Shown: positions 12,713 through 24,394 of the stretch, piece after piece
How positions within the stretch are numbered: the first letter of the stretch is position 1
Layout: the number at the start of each line of letters is the position of its first letter
Source of the DNA: Pyricularia pennisetigena
Taxonomy: Eukaryota; Ascomycota; Sordariomycetes; Magnaporthales; Pyriculariaceae
Direction: 5' to 3'
Assembly: GCF_004337985.1 (NCBI RefSeq)
Contig: NW_021940918.1
Coordinates: forward strand, 1,364,001-1,428,000
DNA: 64,000 nt
Notes under the pieces: generated by a model
Told to the model about the DNA's origin: nothing
What the model saw: only the letters and a program-made list of their open reading frames with translations
The model's database searches: none
Position numbers and translations under genes: made by a program

Positions 12713-15252
12713 TTACTCCTCTCTGTCCGGTAACCTTGGAACCTGCTTAGCGTCCTCTATCACCAGGTCTGAAAACTTGCCCTCACTAGAACTGCCAAGA
12801 TCGCCGGAACCTTGGCCTTGAACGTTGCTGTCCAAGCTATTCTCAGCTGTGGAGACGATATTGTTGTCGTTGCGAAATAACTCCCTTTGGTCAACAAGTT
12901 GGGTCAGAAACATCGTGGGCGGATGTTCGCTGGTCTCCTGCTTGATGCGGTCGACTTCGCTTTTATAAGCATTGTCGTAAACATTGAAGTCGACTGCGAT
13001 AGGCGATTCCGATACCTCTTCGGCGGGCGGATCATTCCCGGCAAAGTCATCGCGGCCGCCGGTGCCGATGCCAAGGAATAGGGGTTCCACATCAGTAGGA
13101 TCATGAGCCTGTCCCTTTGCCGTACCGGCCAACGCTCGACCGGCGTGAAAGAATTTGTGGCGTTCCGCCACAAGAGCAGCAGCCTGTTCTAGGTTTGGCG
13201 AGGCTTCCGTTGTGCTAACCAAATCGTTGAGGCTAGGTGACAGCGACAATTTCGGCTTCCCCTCAGCTGCGTTTTCAGCCTCTCTGGTCCTAGTTTCCAG
13301 TGGCCTGCGAGGAGTTCCTGGCACACTCCTAGAGTACAGCAGACTTTTGAACCTCGAAATTGCTTTCATCTGGATATTGGCGTGATTTTGTCAGGGCCAT
13401 GCTGCACAGAAATCGCTTGATCCTCTGAAGCACTTACTACACAGAGCAAATGGCTCATTCTCCTCGTAAATGCGTGGTTAACTTCAAGACCGTTCGGCGG
13501 CTCCAAAATCACGGAGCAGTTATCCTCTTTACTCAAGAGTAGATCTGTTCCTTTCTTGGTAACCCATGGATGCTCCTGTTGTGCAATACAGTCAGTTTGA
13601 TTCTTCATTTTCAACCATGTTTCCGTCCCCAGATGCGGGAGCTACACAACTTACCCTCAAATCCTCCATTCTGATACGCTGGGCAGGATCTTTTTGCATG
13701 ATCCTGCTCAAAAGATCAACAAAGTCTGGGTTCTCGTCGGCTGGAAGTTTCAGTGGCTCCGTCTTGATTGCTTCGTAGATTTCAAGCGGCGTCGAGCGAT
13801 CAAATGGTATCCTGCCGTACCGCATACAGTACAAGGAGGCACCCATTGACCATATATCGGCGGCTGTGCCAGACACATTCCCATGCCTTGCAACACAGAG
13901 TTCTGGTGGGAGAAAAGCTGGTGAGCCAGCTGATTTGGCTGTTTGCATCTCATTGGGCTTCTCAAACATCTCGGAAACCCCAAAATCAACGACCTTCAGT
14001 ACGTCATCCTCTGTAAGAAGCAAGTTATCTGGCTTTATGTCTCTATGCACAATACCTTGCGCGTGTACTATGACCAATTCTTTTTAGCAACAGTGAAAGA
14101 GAATTTCCCAGGGCTCGTGGTGACTTATATCCAACTTACAGTACTCAATGCCCAATATTAGGTCGCGAAACCAGTGTCTGCATTGTTCTTCGCCATAAGG
14201 CTCTGCGGCTTGATCGAGTCCCACCTTCATGATAACGCCCTTTTTGCACATCTCCAGCACCATCCAGAGTGAGTCTTCCTCTGGGTCGTCGAGCACCTCG
14301 ATCAACTGGACCAGGTTTGGATGGTTGAGCTTCTTCATGATGGCGATTTCTTCCCGGATCAAGTACAGCGCATCCTTGGCTTCAGCAGTTCGATGCTCGT
14401 TCAATCGCGACCCAATCGCCGATTGGAACCCCCGAGGAAACTGTCCAGGCTCTCGCGGGCCTTTAAGTATGTTTGACTGCGCGCGTTTCCTCAACCGAGC
14501 TTTAGAAAACTCCTTTACGGCCTGTAGGTTGTAAAGACAAAAAAAAAGAAGAAAAAAAAAAAAGGTGAAATCAGTTAGACACCAGATAATCTTCCAGATA
14601 TCGCTGTTGCCCAGTGGGAAACTTGGACTGTCATACATATTCATTGCCATACTGGTCGGTGGCCAGATGGACGGCGCCATAGGAGCCTCTCCCAATCTCC
14701 TCCTTAATTGTGTACTGGTTGACTTTCTGGTGTGACCGGCCATCTTCGTCATCGTTGGTATACTCCGATCGCGCATTGAGAGTTTCCTATATGATGTATT
14801 AAATGACTTGACCACTAGTTGCGGAGAAAGGGGTCGATTGGTAGCCAGAATAGCACTAACCTTGACCTCACGATGCTGCGACGGCGTTCTCCTGTGCTGT
14901 CGAATTGGACTTTGGTACGTCGTTGGTACGGCAGGAGCTGACCTAAATGAGATGGACACTCAAAAATTTCGAGCGGACGGTTAGAACGACTGGACATTGA
15001 TCGGGCTCTGTTCAAGCTGATAAATTCCCAAGCTCTTGGGTTTCTATATTTCCAAGCTATGCCCAGAACGAGAACCCTTTTGGACACATACAAATTGGCA
15101 GGAAATGCCGGACGGGTGTCGCATGGTTCTTTGCCTGTTGCCTCGCCGGTAGCCAAATCGATATGAATGCCAGGCGACGGCGGAGGGACTAGGGCAGGAG
15201 ACGAACAGCTGCTCCTGTGTGCCTGTGGTGGCGGCGTGAGAGGCGTTTCCAT
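12713..15252 (-). CDS. CaMKK/Ssp1-type serine/threonine kinase (Snf1-activating kinase candidate)
   Basis: Seven exons on the minus strand: 15252-15092, 14942-14861, 14786-14637, 14521-14140, 14067-13655, 13575-13438, 13369-12713, giving 660 residues; all phases match. Kinase motifs: GRGSYG at 113-118, AVKEF with Lys134, HRDIKPDN with Asp268, DFG with Asp286, and PPEL. A long basic insert (SKARLRKRAQSN onward, about 138-175) between the ATP Lys and helix C matches the Arg/Pro-rich insert of calmodulin-dependent kinase kinases. The group includes S. pombe Ssp1, A. nidulans CMKC and yeast Sak1/Tos3/Elm1, which phosphorylate the Snf1/AMPK activation loop. The tail (443-660) is acidic and Ser-rich. 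Which yeast paralogue it matches best cannot be decided by eye. Confidence 0.88.
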
Positions 15253-16230
15253 TTTGTCACCAATGGCTAACCCCGCGAAGGGGTGACAGGGTACCTATGG
15301 TCGTCACCCGGCGTGGGATTCCTTAGGCGGGCGTTGGGGACAGTGGAGAGGGTGCGTTGCGTATATTTGCAAACACCTCAAAAAAAAAAAAAAAAGAGTT
15401 GGGAAACAGAAGCAAAAGTGAATCGAGTAAATTATATGAACGATAAGACACTTGTTTCTTTAGTTATAGCACAGTTGTGAGGCAAGTCCAATTGGACTGA
15501 TCTGACCAGCTTACAGAGGCAGGCTGCAAAAAGCGCCTCTCCATGCCGGCGCACCAACGGAAAGCCGCGCTTGCGCTGAGGTGCTCACATCCCAGCAGTG
15601 TAGTACGTATGCCTGACCCTCTGGTGCGGTGCTGGGACCCCACCTAACCATAGAGACGCAGTCAGCTTTTGATTTTGATCATCGTCAATTCTGCATCAGT
15701 TCGAGAAAATACTGGGAGCTTATGGTATTACTGAAGACATACAGAGCATTGAAACAGTACGTAGCATGGAAAAGGAAACCTCCTGTTCTACTAAACAATG
15801 GTTAAGCTGGAGGGCTATGCATGGGTTTGTTTTCGTCTCTCACTCAATGCGCAATCAGGCTTAATTCGTCACATATTCCTGATTACGTGGGTGTGGGTCA
15901 AGTTGCCGAGGAAGAGCAGTGGATCCGAGCTTCGCTCCCTCCCCATGCTGCTACAGAAAACAGCACCCAACTAATTATTACTCTATTATCCTACAACCGA
16001 TTGTAACACTGAGCTGTTCATCATTTCGCAGCGAGCGAGCGAGCGAGACGTCTTGCATTCGCCGCTATCATTTCTCCATCCATTGAAACTGCATATAGTA
16101 GCATTCATTTGATAATTGTTGAAAAACATTTTGATCAGCGCGAGGCCTTCCAGCACCCCCAGCCAGCCTGGCAGGTGAAGCTACAGACAGACTTGCGAGG
16201 TATCTCCCGTCACTGCCCAACGACGACATC
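15253..16230. other. Divergent intergenic region (CaMKK-type kinase / PAN1)
   Basis: 978 bp shared upstream region of two divergent genes. A poly-A run lies at about 15379-15394, and a (CGAG)4 repeat at 16031-16046 sits about 185 bp before the PAN1 start. No gene or recognisable factor site that I can defend. Confidence 0.6.
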
Positions 16231-19200
16231 ATGTATTCCAACTCCAACTCCTTTCTCGGAGGCGGCAATAGCATGCGCCCGGGTCCACAACAGTATGGAA
16301 GCTCTTTCAATGCTGGCCCTGGCCAGCAGCAGCAGCAGCAGCAGCCTCAACAAAGCCCTTTTGCCGCTCAGCCAACTGGCTTTTCCCAAGCGCCGCTCCA
16401 GCAGCAGTATACCGGATATCCAGCCATGCAGCAGCCGATGCAAACGGGCCAGATACAGCCTCAGTACACTGGATTCCCTGGCCAGCAGCAGGGTATGCAA
16501 GGCAGCGCGCCTCCAATGCCAGCGATTCCACAGCAGTTCCAGCAACAGTTCCAGCAGCAGCAGCAGCAGCAGCAGCAGCCTCCGGCCCAGCCTCAACAGT
16601 CGGCTTCATTCTTAAGTTCTCAACCGCCGATTTCCTCGGGTTTGCAAGCGCCATCAGCACCCGCAGCACCGATGAAGCCCCAGCCTACCGGCTTCAGTCA
16701 AATGGCTGCCTCTTTCCAGACCGGCGGGCACTCTGCACCCAAGCCAGCACAAGCTAGTAAGGGGACCAAGATCCCCAACATCAGATTATCCTTCATTACC
16801 GCCCAAGACCAAGCCAAATTTGAGACTTTGTTCAAATCTGCGGTTGGTGATGGACAGACAACCATGTCTGGTGAAAAGGCACGAGACATCTTGATGAGGT
16901 CTCGCCTTGCTGGAGAATACTTATCCCAGATCTGGTGAGTGCTGCCTATTCGTTTTTACTCTCCATCGGGGATTGATTGGTCCAGGATAACGTGTAGCTA
17001 ACGTGGCCCGCCCTGCGACCAACAGGACTTTGGCAGACACGACCCGCTCCGGGCAGCTTCACTTCCCCGAGTTCGCCCTGGCCATGTATCTATGTAATCT
17101 CAAGATGAATGGCAAGTCTCTACCCTCATCGCTCCCTGAGAACATAAAGAACGAGGTGTCCAGCATGGTGGACATCATCAACTTTAGCATCGCCGAAGAC
17201 AATGCCAATGTCAGCTCGGCTACCAACGCTCCTGACTTCACCGTTCGACAAAGCACGGCAACACCCCCTACCATACAGCACCCGCAGCCTCAGCCATCGA
17301 ATTCCCAATTGCTTCAGGCACAAATGACTGGATTCCCTGGGGCCCAGCAAGGTTTCATGGCACAGGCGAACGGGGGTTTACAGCCACAGCAAACAGGTTA
17401 TCCTGGTATGCAAAACCCGCAACCCACTGGTTACACCGGCCCTCGACCGCCCATGCCTCCAATGCCGACCGGGCTTGGACCTGGTGGAATGGGAGGCATG
17501 GCGGCGCCTCTCAATGCACAACCAACCGGACGACCTGGGCAATGGGGCCTGGTCAACACCCCTTCGACTGGTCTACCTAATATTGACGCCCTGCACGCCC
17601 GCATGATGCCTCAGCAAGGACGGGAGCAAGGGAGCTTCACAACTGCCGGCCTCCAGGGTAACGCTGTTATCCCGTGGGCAATAACCAAAGATGAGAAAAC
17701 CCGATATGACGCCTTGTTCAAGGCTTGGGATGGCATGAACAAGGGCTACATTGCCGGTAGCCAAGCCATCGAGATCTTTGGGCAGAGTGGACTTGAAAAG
17801 CCCGATCTTGAACGAGTCTGGACTTTGGCAGACCACGGAAACAAAGGACGTCTTAATTTGGACGAGTTTGCGGTTGCAATGCATTTGATTTACCGAAAGC
17901 TGAACGGCTACCCTCTGCCTAACAGCTTGCCTCCGGAGCTTGTGCCGCCGTCCACGCGCAACTTCAACGAGGCCATTGGGACTATGAAGAACATGCTAAA
18001 CCAAGAGTCTGATTTCCGCAAGAACTCAGGGGCCGCACTCTTGCCTCAAAAGACAGGGGTTAGCTACCTGAAGACTCACTCGTTCCGGGGCCAAGGTGGT
18101 GTTCCAAGTGGCTCGCGCAAAGATGCTACGGTTTTTAAGAACGACGATGATGCTGTTGGGTACAAGTCCAGCGCCCGTCGCAGGATCGGAAACGGATCGC
18201 CACGACCCGACTCTCCTTCTTCGGTAGCCTCAAGCGAGGATTTGAGCATTGAGCAGCTGAGGAAGAAGATCAAGGAAAAACAGGTCCTGCTTGACGCCAT
18301 GGACTTCAAAGACGAGAAGTCATTTGAAGAGGATGATGTGCTTGATCGTAGAGACCGCAAGGAGGCCGAGGATCTTTACCGGCGCATTAGAAGAATCCAG
18401 GATGACATTGACTCACACCCTGATGCACCTCTCCTGAGCGGCGATTCCGATGCAGAGAGACGTGCTCTGAAGCGACAGCTGCAGAACCTGAAAGATTCAA
18501 TTCCAGACCTTGCATCACAGGTAAGGAAGACCGAGAAGGCTATTTTCGAGGCGAGGCTCGAACTGTTCAGGCTCAAGGACGCCAAAGCCCATCCGTCAAG
18601 CGCACCAGCAATTGTTGGCACTGGCCCCGGAGGCGCTGTCACAGAATCTGATAGACTCAAGGCTAGAGCCAAGGCAATGATGCAGCAACGCACAGCGGCT
18701 TTGACTGGAAAGAAAATCGACGTAAGCAGTGAGGATACGGATGCCCCCAAGCGCCTGGAAGAGGAGAGCATTCAGGCAAGAACAGAGAAGGAGAACAACG
18801 AGCGTATGGTTAGAGACGTGGAGGAAAGTGTCCAAGAGTTTGCCCGAAGCATCGAGGATAGCCTTCAAGCCGGTGGCCCCACTGCAGATAACGAGCACGA
18901 ACGACGTAGATGGGAAGATGCTCTCGGGGTCGAGGATGAGGTTCGCGACTTTATATTCGATTTGCAGCGATCTAGCCGATCGAAGCGAGTTAGAGCCCAA
19001 GATCGTCGTGCAGAGCGCCCCGGACCTGCCAACGACTCACCGCGGTCCGAATCCGCTTCTGCTCCTAGACACGAAAGTCCATCTGCCCCGACTGCTCGGA
19101 CCGGCACACCAATGTCTGCTTCCTCGGCTGGAGGCTCATATTCATCTTACAAGACCCCAGAAGAAAGGGCAGCTTTTATCAAGCAGCAAGCCGAGCAGCG

Positions 19201-20817
19201 CATGGCCGAAAGGCTAGCAGCTCTTGGCATCAAGGCCCCTGTCAAGGGCGGGGAAACGCCAGCGCAACGTATGGAGCGCGAACGAGCCGAGCGCGCGGCC
19301 AAACTTCGACAGGCTGAGGAAGAGGATGCTCGCCGCGAAGCAGAGAGACAAGCAAGGCTTGCGGAGGAGCAAGGACCGCCCCAGCCAGCAGCCCCCGCGC
19401 AAAAGACCGAGGCCAAACCGCCGCCGCCTCCTCCAAGCCGAAAGGCAGCGGCTGATCGGGAAAATGCTGCTAAGAAGGCCGAGGAAGAAAGGCTGGTACA
19501 AGAAGAGGAAGAACAACAACGTCAGATGCGCGAGTTGGAGTAAGTGTCATTTAACCTTGGCTTTATTTTATCACCGGAGTACCTCACAAGACTAACAACA
19601 AATGCAGGGCCAAGGCCAAGGCTGAGGAGGATGAGTTGGCTAGGGAGAACAGCGCCGCTGAGGCGCGCCTCAGGGCACTCGAGGAACAGGTTCGCCAGGG
19701 CAAACTCAAGAAGGAGGAAGAGAAGCGCAAGAAGAAGGCAGCTCTTGCTGAGGCCAGGGAAAAAGAAGCTAAGTTGGCCGCGAGGCGACAGGAAATCGAG
19801 GCCGCCAAACGGCGGGAGGAAGAGCTCCAAAGACAACTGGAAGCGATGAATGAGGACTCATCTTCGGATGATGACGAACCAGCACAAATCACCCCTCAAG
19901 CATCGACACCAACCGTTGGAAGCCAGGAGCTGGAGCGTAAGCCGTCGCCTCCTCCACAGGTCGCAGAACCCAAGACGGAAAGCCGCAACCCATACTTTAG
20001 AATGCTCTCACAGCCTTCTGAGGGAGTCACGTCCGCGTCTCCTCAAGCTACAGCACCTCAGGTGCCTCATCAGGAAGTCTCGGCTCCTCCTCCGGCTCCG
20101 GCTCCGGCTCCGGCTGCCCCTGAGGCGTCAACCAACCCGTTCCACCGCATGACGGCCCCGCAAGCGACGACCTCGGCGCCGATATCACGGAAGCGAGCGG
20201 ACACGGACGATGGCTGGGGATCTGACAAGGACGATGATGAAGATGACTCGGACGATGACAGACCAGGTGGAACCAGCGCTGCACAGCTTGCGTCCATCCT
20301 ATTTGGCACAATGGGTCCTCCTCGTCCTCTGTCTGCTGCAGATAACAAGTCAGTGTCTTCTCCGACAGCAGTCGCATCACCCCCAATGGTGGCATCTCCT
20401 CCACCCCCACCACCTGGGCCGCCGCCGGTACCGGCTGCGGCGGCGCCTCCAGTGCCTTCAACACCGTCGCCGGCCCCTGAGATTACATCGACACCCCCAG
20501 CACCGCCGCCGCCGCCTCCACCGATGCCGTCTATGGGAGCACCCGGCGCACCGCCACCTCCCCCACCAATGCCTCCCGCGGGAGCCCCCAGCGCACCGCC
20601 ACCTCCTCCACCGATGCCTCCTGCAGGGGCACCCAGTGCCCCGCCTCCACCGCCGCCTCCACCGCCAGCTGCGAGCTCCTCAAATGCACCCGCTGCAGCT
20701 CCCGCAGGAGGTAGGCCAGCAGGGTTCTTGGGTGAAATCCAGGCTGGAAGAGCACTTAGAAAAACAACGACCAAGGACAAGAGTGGTGCCGCAGTTGCCG
20801 GCCGGGTTTTGGACTGA
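16231..20817 (+). CDS. PAN1: Actin cytoskeleton-regulatory and endocytosis scaffold Pan1
   Basis: Exons 16231-16934, 17026-19539 and 19608-20817 encode 1475 residues. The N-terminus is Gln-rich with many QxTG motifs (for example [17 protein letters not shown]), the known targets of Ark1/Prk1 kinases in yeast Pan1. EH domain 1 spans about 183-275; the first intron cuts it within QIWTLAD. EH domain 2 spans about 446-545 with EF-hand-like [11 protein letters not shown]. Coiled coils follow at about 638-780 and 1077-1153. A polyproline region (about 1337-1433) precedes a WH2-like actin-binding motif, [14 protein letters not shown], near 1445-1459. Pan1 works with End3 and Sla1 at cortical actin patches and activates Arp2/3. 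Length and domain order match the family. The start is the first Met in frame, with no upstream alternative. Confidence 0.95.
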
Positions 20818-21422
20818 GCATGGGTTGATTTGTTGGCCTCTGAGAAAGGCGGTCTGGCATAGCCGATAACCATGGTAGTATTTTATTAGCCATACGTGTT
20901 AACAACATTTATACATTTAACGTCGACGCCTTTTGTCCCAAATCACAGGACCATACGCTATTGTGCGTATTAAGCGTGAACAATTTACCAAGACATTTAT
21001 GACGGGGGGGCTTTAGGTTTGGGTCACTTGGTGGACCACGACCATCTGGGGGTTTACATGCACACAAGCATGCCGGCAGTGGGTACATTTGGTCGCGTGA
21101 ATGCTACGTCCATCTCCGCGTTCATGCAGCCGTCCAGCATCACCGATGTGCACTGGCGGATACAATATATTGCCCCTGACTGGATGAATTGCAAGATTTT
21201 CACTTGGTGCAGAGTCAGAGTGAGAGCTTGTCCCGATGATTTGTTTCCCAGAATATCACACAAAAGCCCTTTCATTTTAAATTTTCAAAAGCAAGATCTC
21301 CGCTGTATCTCCCTGTTACTGCTCAATTATAGCTTGTGATTTGAACCTCAACATGCTCTGAAACCTGACAAACTCGTTTTTTCTTTTTTTTGGGTAGGGG
21401 TTTTTTTTTCCTCCTCCTATCT

Positions 21423-21432
21423 CACACACACA

Positions 21433-21492
<60 letters not shown>
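21423..21492. repeat. Compound CA/CT dinucleotide microsatellite
   Basis: (CA)6 at 21423-21434 followed by 29 uninterrupted CT units to 21492, in noncoding DNA downstream of PAN1. Confidence 0.95.
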
Positions 21493-21493
<1 letters not shown>

Positions 21494-21719
21494 GTTGTTG
21501 GAAATTTAGAAACACAGGTACTTGAGATATTGTTATAATGTTATCTTGTTATGCGGCCTGGTAAATCGATACTTAATATGAAGTGCTGCTCTTATATCTT
21601 GAATGCAATTGTCTCGTCTTCTCTCGTGACCCAACCACAATTTTGAGTCTTAACTTCCTTTGGCTTGTTTCCAACACCTGGAAACTTACACTCTTTTCCT
21701 ACGTCAAATCTTTATCAAA

Positions 21720-22016
21720 ATGCGTGGATCAGGGATTGTCTTTGCCTTACGCTCTCTCACCTCTACCACAGCTGCCGTCCCGACTCTGCTTTATTTTGTT
21801 ACAGATCGCAATTTAGGTGCAGTTCATGCTACGGGAGGCTTGCTGAAAAACGACGTGCTGTCGTCGGATCTTGAAACCGTTCAATCCGCGGCCCGAAGAC
21901 ATGAGAAATTTGATCATGTCTATACATGGCGGGGGCCGAGGACCACTCTGTCCTCAAGGATGCTGCCAAAGAGGAATGGCAAACGACTGAAAAACTATCT
22001 TTCGAGAATGTCATAA
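21720..22016 (+). CDS. Candidate small ORF (98 codons), unconfirmed
   Basis: An ATG in a good fungal context (TCAAAATG) starts a 98-residue frame, preceded by about 130 bp of CT-rich sequence resembling a leader. The N-terminus (MRGSGIVFALRSLTS) has Arg and Ser with hydrophobics and no acidic residues, as in mitochondrial presequences; the rest is basic with Arg/Lys/Trp. I recognise no family. In a 3.6-kb noncoding region a frame of this size can arise by chance, so this is a hypothesis, not a gene call. Confidence 0.22.
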   Translation: MRGSGIVFALRSLTSTTAAVPTLLYFVTDRNLGAVHATGGLLKNDVLSSDLETVQSAARRHEKFDHVYTWRGPRTTLSSRMLPKRNGKRLKNYLSRMS

Positions 22017-23190
22017 GATGAGAGCAGGGAAATGCTCCTGCTGGCCAATATAGTGTAGTAAACCTTCGGAGCCAGGCCGCGAGAAGGTCTGTGACAATGT
22101 ATGCAGCTGGACTTAGTATGATTAGGTAGTAGGCAATTAGGGCAGACACGTTGAGAATACTGCAGGCTGTCAGGAGGCGAAGCAGGGAACCGTGTCAGTG
22201 TGGAGCAATTACACCCAATTAATCTATCACGGCTTGTCCGGTATATGCGAAATAGTGGAGAATGGAATGGGATGCCCTCGACTTGTGTGAGTCGTGACGT
22301 CTTCCTCCCTCGGCACCTAGTCAGGCTTGTCAGGACCACTCATTCATTCGTCCCTCCTTCGTGTCCGACGCGCCTGAACTAGACGCGTCCCTCAAAAATC
22401 GATGCCTCAACACCAATCATTATGTTCCAAGCCTACGGCGGCCCAAACAAAGACCATCTGCCGCCACCCTTTTCTGGCTCGGCAGAACTACTGAAATTGA
22501 TTTTTTTTTTTTTTTTTTTTTTTGAACAGCGCTTGATCCTTAGGCAATCCTGGGTTGCTTTTTATTATTCTTTTTTTTTCTTTTTCTTTTCTCCGAGAAT
22601 GCTCAAGAATTCTTGGTGCAGACTTGAGTCGGGGAAACAAGCAAGTCCAGTCCAGTTGAAGCATCCTAAAGGGGGAGGTCCTACCACAGAAAAAGGCCCA
22701 CTTAAGTCACTTCCGCACAGCCCCTCCCGTATGCGCCCGCGATATGGCTGGGCTTGGCCAGGCAGGTTCACAACCTGATGCCAGTTCCAGTTCCAACCTC
22801 GCTGGATTGGATGGATGGAGTTTCGCGACCCAACCTGCAGTGCCTAGTCGCGGGACTATAAGGCAAGGTAACTAATGGGTATCAACCTTGCAGACCAACT
22901 TGCCCGGCCCACGAACAAGGAAGGTAACAAGGGATAGCAGGGGGTCCAGGCGGAGCACGGCCCCCGGGGGTTATGTGCTGGCAATCGCCAGGAAGAATTG
23001 GCATGCGTGAAGAAGAAGCACGGAGTATGGACTGAAGGAGGCACTACACTAGACAGAACCATTTGTTCTTTGGGCAAAGACAGAAAAAAAAACCAAAAAA
23101 AAAAAAAAAAACCTGTATGTTCAAGCATGGTTTAATAGAAAGGCGCTCCATAGAAGGGGAAAAGGGAGGATCCACCGTTACCATCATCAT

Positions 23191-23226
23191 CCCGTCAAGC
23201 CCGTCAAACCCGTCAAACCCGTCAAA
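23191..23226. repeat. 9-bp tandem repeat, four copies
   Basis: Four adjacent copies of CCCGTCAAR (one with G, three with A at the last position), upstream of the forkhead gene. No known site. Confidence 0.9.
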
Positions 23227-24394
23227 TCGCATTTTCCCATTTCCACACTTTTTCATTCTTCCACCCGTCCTTCCAATTCTCCTCTTTTCCCACAAATACC
23301 GACAATCCATGGATATTTACTTCTTCGGGACTTGATGTAACTTTGCACGAGGTTGTGCCATTTTGCACGGTCTGGTTTATCGTATCATTAGGAGGTGTTT
23401 CAGAAACTGGCCCCAGGTTATCTGGCATGCACCTAAGCTACTAGCTAGGCTGTCTTTCTCTATCCGCAACTGTCGACTTTATTTTTGCAGTGGCACCAAA
23501 GTTGATTTGCTTACCTTGCATTTTGACTACTACCTAATAATACCTTGCCTTGCAAAACTGACTTACCTTTTTTTTTTCACCTACGTCGCGATCTACCTGA
23601 CCAAAGCTAAGCTACCTCAACTATCTACCTCCTTCCTATCTTTTAGTATTCTTATTTTCCTCCTTTTTTTTGTATCATCGATCCTACCGCAGCGATCCTC
23701 GGAATTCCCGCCAACCAATCCGAGGTCAGAGACACAGTCTGTTCCTCTTCTGGACAAGCCGCACCTGGCCCGTGTTCTATAGTCTCAGTCATTCGCAGCC
23801 AAGGTTGCACACCACTGCGGCTTACTTTTCTCCCTTTCTCGGCCTACCTGACCTCCGCCCTCATTTCCCCTCCCTCTCGTCCTTTGCTGCTCCCACTACT
23901 TTACTGCATTCTATCAGTTCACCATTTTTGCTTTTCATCTTATCACTAGTCGACGAAACTATCTATCTTTTTTGGTCGTTTATCGCTTTATTCCTCCATT
24001 GAAATCCGCCCTCGCAAAAATTTCGTCCGTCGAGGCAATCCGTTCCATCTCACCTACACTTGGCGTCGCGCCCATAGATGGGATCTTTTCGAGCACCACG
24101 AGACGAGCTTCACTGGAAATTCACTACCTTTTTGGAGACCCCGCGGCCAAGAACCAGACAACAGGTGAGTCGTGCTCCCCTTGCACCAAAAGATGACCGT
24201 GTCACGTCATCATCTAGTATTTAAGTTACCTGCAGCATCGGTGCTCAAAAGACCGGATGACAGAATCGTATTGACGCGCCTCAAGTCTGTACAGTACAGA
24301 GTCGCGACCCTTGGCGCTCGGAGCGTCGCCAAATCTGGTCTGACCGGCCAGTAATCGGTGTAGACCGGCGACCACCCACCCACGCCGCCTTACG

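Larger units (their letters stand above)
20818..24394. other. Long noncoding region between PAN1 and the forkhead gene
   Basis: About 3.6 kb with a CA/CT microsatellite (21423-21492), a candidate small ORF (21720-22016), T-runs at 22501-22523, and a four-copy 9-bp tandem repeat (23191-23226). From about 23450 to 24160 the sequence is strongly pyrimidine-rich, as expected for a long forkhead leader, and a CAG|GTGAGT donor at 24165 suggests a leader intron whose acceptor I cannot fix. Confidence 0.55.

Noticed and set aside
20070..20873. 267-codon minus-strand Gly/Ala-rich frame opposite PAN1
   Set aside because: Polyproline codons read backwards give glycine; the composition follows from the PAN1 polyproline region.
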